A DNA stretch of 64,000 nt from assembly GCA_001556025.1 (NCBI GenBank), contig LSIB01000008.1:1-64000 (forward strand), in the 5' to 3' direction. The notes under the pieces were generated by a model that did not search any database, was not told where the DNA came from, and saw only the letters and a program-made list of their open reading frames with translations. This DNA comes from Rhizobiales bacterium CCH3-A5 (GTDB lineage Bacteria; Pseudomonadota; Alphaproteobacteria; Rhizobiales; Beijerinckiaceae). The position numbers and the translations under genes are program-made. Of the stretch, positions 62,794-64,000 are shown piece by piece. Numbering within the stretch: position 1 is the first letter of the stretch; the number at the start of each line of letters is the position of its first letter.

Positions 62794-62822
62794 ACCCGCC
62801 TGCTTCCGCAGGCGGGTTTTTT
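62794..62822 (+). terminator. Rho-independent terminator of katA
   Basis: CCCGCCTGC (62795-62803) and GCAGGCGGG (62808-62816) form a perfect 9-base stem with a TTCC tetraloop, followed by six T. It is 25 bases past the katA stop. Confidence 0.92.
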
Positions 62823-62861
62823 GTTGGTTGCCGCCAACCGCCCTCTTGCTGATGGACTGCC

Positions 62862-63995
62862 TCAGGCGGTTGCGACCCGCTGCATGAACTGGTGGACCGC
62901 AGTCTCCAGCTTCTCGGCCTTGTTCGCAAGCGTCTCGGTCGAGCCCAGAACGTCGCCCGCGACCTCGTGGGTGCGCGTCGCCGAATCGCGGATGGTCGAG
63001 GTCGTCTGGGCGAGATAGGCGGTGCCGGTCGCGACCTCGCCGATGCTGCGGCTGATCACATAGGTCATCTGGCCCTGCTCCTCGAGCGCCGCCGCGATCC
63101 CGACCGTGCGCTCGTCCATCTGCAGCATCCCTGCCGAGAGGCTGCGGATGTTCGTTACGGCCTGGGTCGTCGCCTGCTTGATCTCGGCGATCTGGGCGGC
63201 GATGTCCTGGGTGGCGATCGCGGTCTGGTGCGACAGCGTCTTGACCTCGGCGGCGACGACCGCGAAGCCCCGGCCGGCGTCGCCGGCGCGCGCTGCCTCG
63301 ATGGTGGCGTTGAGCGCCAGCAGATTGGTCTGCTCGGCGATGCCGCGGATCAGCGCGACGATGCCGTCGATCTTCCGCACCGAAAGGTCGAGCTTGTCGA
63401 CGGTGACGTTTGTCGCCTGCGTGCTGTCGTTCATCTCGGCGACGAGGGTTTGCGTCGTCACGAGCTGGCGGTCGATCGCGCCGATCGCCGAGGAGAGCTG
63501 CTCGGTCGCGGCGGCGACATCGGCGACGTTGCGCGACGACTCCTCCGAGGTGGCCGCGACCGCGATGACCTCGTCATTGGCCGTGTCGGCGATCGAGGCG
63601 AGTTCGCCCGCCGTCTGCTTGAGATGGCGGATCGAATCGAGCACGCCGTCCAGCGTGTCGAGAAATTCGGTGTCGAAGGATGTGATGATCTCCTGAAGCT
63701 GCTTGCGCCGTTCCGCCTCACGCCGGGCGAGGTCGTCGGCGAGTGTCGCGGCCTCGTCGGCTGCGCCACCGGCCGGTGTGTCCGCTGTCGCGGCGGGCGC
63801 GCGCCGCTCCGAGCGGTTCGCGACAATGGCGGCGATGCTGAAGAGCGCCGTCGCCAGCGCGCTGCCCGGGAGGATGGCGGGAAACGGTGTGATGGCCGCG
63901 ACCGCTGTCGCTGCGGCGCAGGCCAGCGTGCATCCCGACAGCACGAATGCGGCCAGCGCCCGGCTGCGCCCGGCTATGTCGTTGGTCGTCGTCAC
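62862..63995 (-). CDS. Methyl-accepting chemotaxis protein without a periplasmic sensor
   Basis: Chemoreceptor-like protein of 377 residues. Two hydrophobic helices (about 12-62) are joined by a short hairpin, so there is no ligand domain outside the cell. A cytoplasmic coiled coil leads to [40 protein letters not shown], the signalling tip. It may respond to an internal or membrane-linked signal, or join receptor arrays as a structural member. It is convergent with katA and ends 40 bases after the katA terminator. Confidence 0.92.
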   Translation of the reverse strand: MTTTNDIAGRSRALAAFVLSGCTLACAAATAVAAITPFPAILPGSALATALFSIAAIVANRSERRAPAATADTPAGGAADEAATLADDLARREAERRKQLQEIITSFDTEFLDTLDGVLDSIRHLKQTAGELASIADTANDEVIAVAATSEESSRNVADVAAATEQLSSAIGAIDRQLVTTQTLVAEMNDSTQATNVTVDKLDLSVRKIDGIVALIRGIAEQTNLLALNATIEAARAGDAGRGFAVVAAEVKTLSHQTAIATQDIAAQIAEIKQATTQAVTNIRSLSAGMLQMDERTVGIAAALEEQGQMTYVISRSIGEVATGTAYLAQTTSTIRDSATRTHEVAGDVLGSTETLANKAEKLETAVHQFMQRVATA

Positions 63996-64000
63996 ACTGT

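Noticed and set aside
1..64000. tRNA, rRNA, CRISPR arrays, prophage or insertion-sequence genes.
   Set aside because: By eye I found no cloverleaf with a GGTTCGAATCC-type arm, no regularly spaced direct repeats and no transposase, integrase or phage structural protein.

Overview
The window is GC-rich, densely coded chromosomal DNA from an alphaproteobacterium. The gene content points to Hyphomicrobiales, probably a Bosea-like or Methylobacterium-like lineage. The clues are the murA/DUF2948/hisD/UPF0262/small-phosphatase block, a membrane-anchored CycM-type cytochrome c, a ROSE-type RNA thermometer in front of hsp20, and two dispersed palindromes of a kind common in rhizobial genomes. The genus is inferred. 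I see no rRNA, tRNA, CRISPR array, prophage or insertion sequence.

Layout. 1-4455 (minus strand): the start of a flavin disulfide-reductase-like gene, a VTT membrane protein, a membrane-PAS-GGDEF-EAL protein and an RpfF-like crotonase (DSF-synthase family). 4914-9229 (plus): a small basic protein, murA, DUF2948, hisD, UPF0262 and a low-molecular-weight phosphatase/ArsC-like protein. 9308-13408: an HxlR regulator divergent from an isochorismatase-like hydrolase, XapX protein, YtcJ-like amidohydrolase and degenerate SDR. 13584-16939 (minus): a hypothetical protein, a thermometer-controlled Hsp20, and TadG/TadE. 17051-18918: a small membrane protein coupled to a chemoreceptor. 18915-25927 (minus): deoB and a complete yejABEF-type peptide importer. 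26116-29464: cycM, kdsB, pheA and nudC.

29521-34808 holds a valine-degradation operon (mmsA, acyl-CoA dehydrogenase, mmsB) with a FitAB/VapBC-type toxin-antitoxin pair inserted in it, plus a divergent LysR regulator. 34822-36129 is a REC-REC-GGDEF response regulator. 36305-44391 holds two ABC importers facing away from each other, neither with an ATPase gene in the window. The second is followed by transaldolase and an SDR. 44408-52694 holds a lysine/glutarate operon: ALDH7, glutaryl-CoA dehydrogenase, a TraX-like protein, a family III CoA-transferase and a ThDP enzyme, with a divergent LysR gene. 52792-59475 holds an FAD oxidoreductase, DinB protein, a second ThDP enzyme, OpgC, a TTC38-like TPR protein and a membrane protein. 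59685-63995 holds a YHS protein, the divergent oxyR/katA pair with a clear terminator, and a second chemoreceptor.

The most interesting leads are these: (i) the RpfF-like gene beside a membrane GGDEF-EAL gene, a possible fatty-acid signal synthase/receptor pair; (ii) the ThDP decarboxylase-like gene in the glutarate operon, which could supply a 2-oxoadipate decarboxylation step; (iii) the toxin-antitoxin pair with a perfect 15+15 bp operator-like palindrome inside the valine operon; (iv) the HxlR-controlled XapX/amidohydrolase cluster of unknown pathway. Many start-codon choices rest only on visible ribosome-binding sites and family length.
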